Of a DNA stretch of 7,224 nucleotides, positions 6,510 through 7,224 are shown one piece after another. The stretch lies in assembly GCA_024232355.1 (NCBI GenBank), contig JAAEPW010000131.1:1-7224 (forward strand), written 5' to 3'. Below the pieces are notes generated by a model. The model saw only the letters and a list, made by a program, of their open reading frames with translations. It made no database searches and was not told the origin of the DNA. Source of the DNA: Chloroflexota bacterium. Its GTDB lineage: Bacteria; Chloroflexota; Anaerolineae; B4-G1. The position numbers and the translations under genes were made by a program. Within the stretch, counting starts at the first letter, position 1. Each line of letters starts with the position of its first letter.

Positions 6510-6639
6510 GGACTTGCCACACGATGTGATGGTTATCCCATTCGGTTGCCTCGCTAATCTTATCCCCACAAACCAGACAAACCCCATTCTAGGATCGTCA
6601 TAAGTATAGCAGTGATCTGCGTCCCTGCAACTTGGCGAA
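6510..6639 (-). pseudogene. HNH-domain relic of a group II intron-encoded protein (second copy)
   Basis: The minus-strand frame from 6639 reads FAKLQGRRSLLYL, stop, RS, stop, NGVCLVCGDKISEATEW, then DNHHIVWQVHSE. It is clearly homologous to the relic at 4748-4936, with the same CxxC and HH motifs. It has two stops (TGA for Trp, TAG for Gln) and a Pro-to-Leu change in CPVC. The NNRVLLHPxCH part is deleted. The shared upstream sequence (CTCCCACCGTCATCTC on the minus strand) continues up to the R1 head at 6682. Different lesions in the two copies show that they decayed separately after duplication. Confidence 0.75.
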
Positions 6640-6681
6640 ACCTAGCCAAGGGTGAGATGACGGTGGGAGGACATTATTCTT

Positions 6682-7036
6682 TGTCCACAGATTGCCACGG
6701 AGTCCATCGGCCTGACCTGCTCATTGCCTCCGCCGCCGATGTGGTCAGATCCGCTCCCTCGCCGTCTTCCCCTGGTCTGGCTAGGGAGTGCATTGGCTTG
6801 TTTCCTTGGGCCTGGGGCGGTGTCTGTGACCACAAGCAGGAGAGGTGTGCGCTGCCGCCGGGTTGGCCTTGTTGTGGTGGTTGCCGGTTTGTGGATGGTG
6901 ATCCTCGCCCCCGCCCCATTGCTCGCCCCCACTGAAACAGAGGCGCGATCCCTCGGATGGCATCGCTTTCTCACCGTAAGAAAACCTGACGCGGTGGACA
7001 CTCTACCAATGATAGAGATCGGGATTGCTGTTTGTG
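6682..7036 (+). repeat. R1 repeat unit I (long form)
   Basis: The unit starts TTGTCCACAGATTGCCACGG and contains module a, then module b (GTCTGTGACCACAAGCAGG through CACTGAAACAGAGGCGCG and GCATCGCTTTCTCACC), then module d (GCGGTGGACACTCTACCA, GATCGGGATTGCTG). It skips module c. The order a-b-d shows the modules being shuffled compared with units B and C in the left array. Confidence 0.85.
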
Positions 7037-7224
7037 TGCCCACAGATTGCCACAGAGTCCATCGACCTGACCTGCTCATCACCTCCGCCTCCGACGCAGC
7101 CCCAGTCCGCTCCCTCGCCGTCTCCCCTTGGTCTGGCCAGTGGGTGCATTGGCTTGTTTCCTTGGGCCGGGGGCGGTGGAATGCGGGGTGGGGAGTTGGC
7201 GGTGGGGGTGGTGTTGGGGGTGAC
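7037..7224 (+). repeat. R1 repeat unit J, runs off the window
   Basis: The unit starts TGCCCACAGATTGCCACAGA, carries module a (CCCCAGTCCGCTCCCTCGCC, then TTGGGCCGGGGGCGGTG) and enters a module c-like GGAATGCGGGGTGGGGAGTT tail at the window edge. Confidence 0.85.

Overview
The window looks bacterial: its genes have Shine-Dalgarno-type leaders and belong to typical bacterial families, and it carries remnants of bacterial group II introns with HNH-type maturase ends. I cannot assign a phylum. From memory only, this mix of many decayed group II introns and long GC-rich intergenic repeats recalls uncultivated marine or sponge-associated lineages such as Poribacteria.

Three recognisable protein genes are present, all on the minus strand: a DUF418/YeiB-like multi-pass membrane protein (1487-2575), an unusual ankyrin / four-cysteine / ComEA-type helix-hairpin-helix fusion protein (3472-4563), and an EamA/DMT-family transporter split by a frameshift in a run of seven T (5464-6410). 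They are not arranged as an operon. Each is separated from the next by 0.4-0.9 kb of repeats and intron debris, and nothing links them functionally.

The rest of the window is dominated by two interleaved repetitive components. The first, called R1 here, is a modular GC-rich repeat whose units start with a conserved head (consensus TGTCCACAGATTGCCAC). Head-to-tail units fill 1-1267 (five units), 4980-5447 (two) and 6682-7224 (two, running off the end). One headless solo piece lies at 3224-3384. Unit length varies because internal modules are present or absent.

The second component is degraded 3' ends of group II introns: C-terminal HNH zinc-finger pieces of the intron-encoded reverse transcriptase, followed by domain V/VI RNA. 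One (1268-1461, plus strand) has a complete 34-nt domain V. Two (4645-4979 and 6445-6681, minus strand) are related to each other and share the same junction with R1. A fourth is only a 24-nt 3' end (2713-2736). No complete intron, intact reverse transcriptase, rRNA, tRNA or CRISPR array is visible.

The most interesting points are the undescribed R1 mosaic with its DnaA-box-like unit heads, the duplicated R1/intron composite, and the ankyrin-HhH fusion protein.
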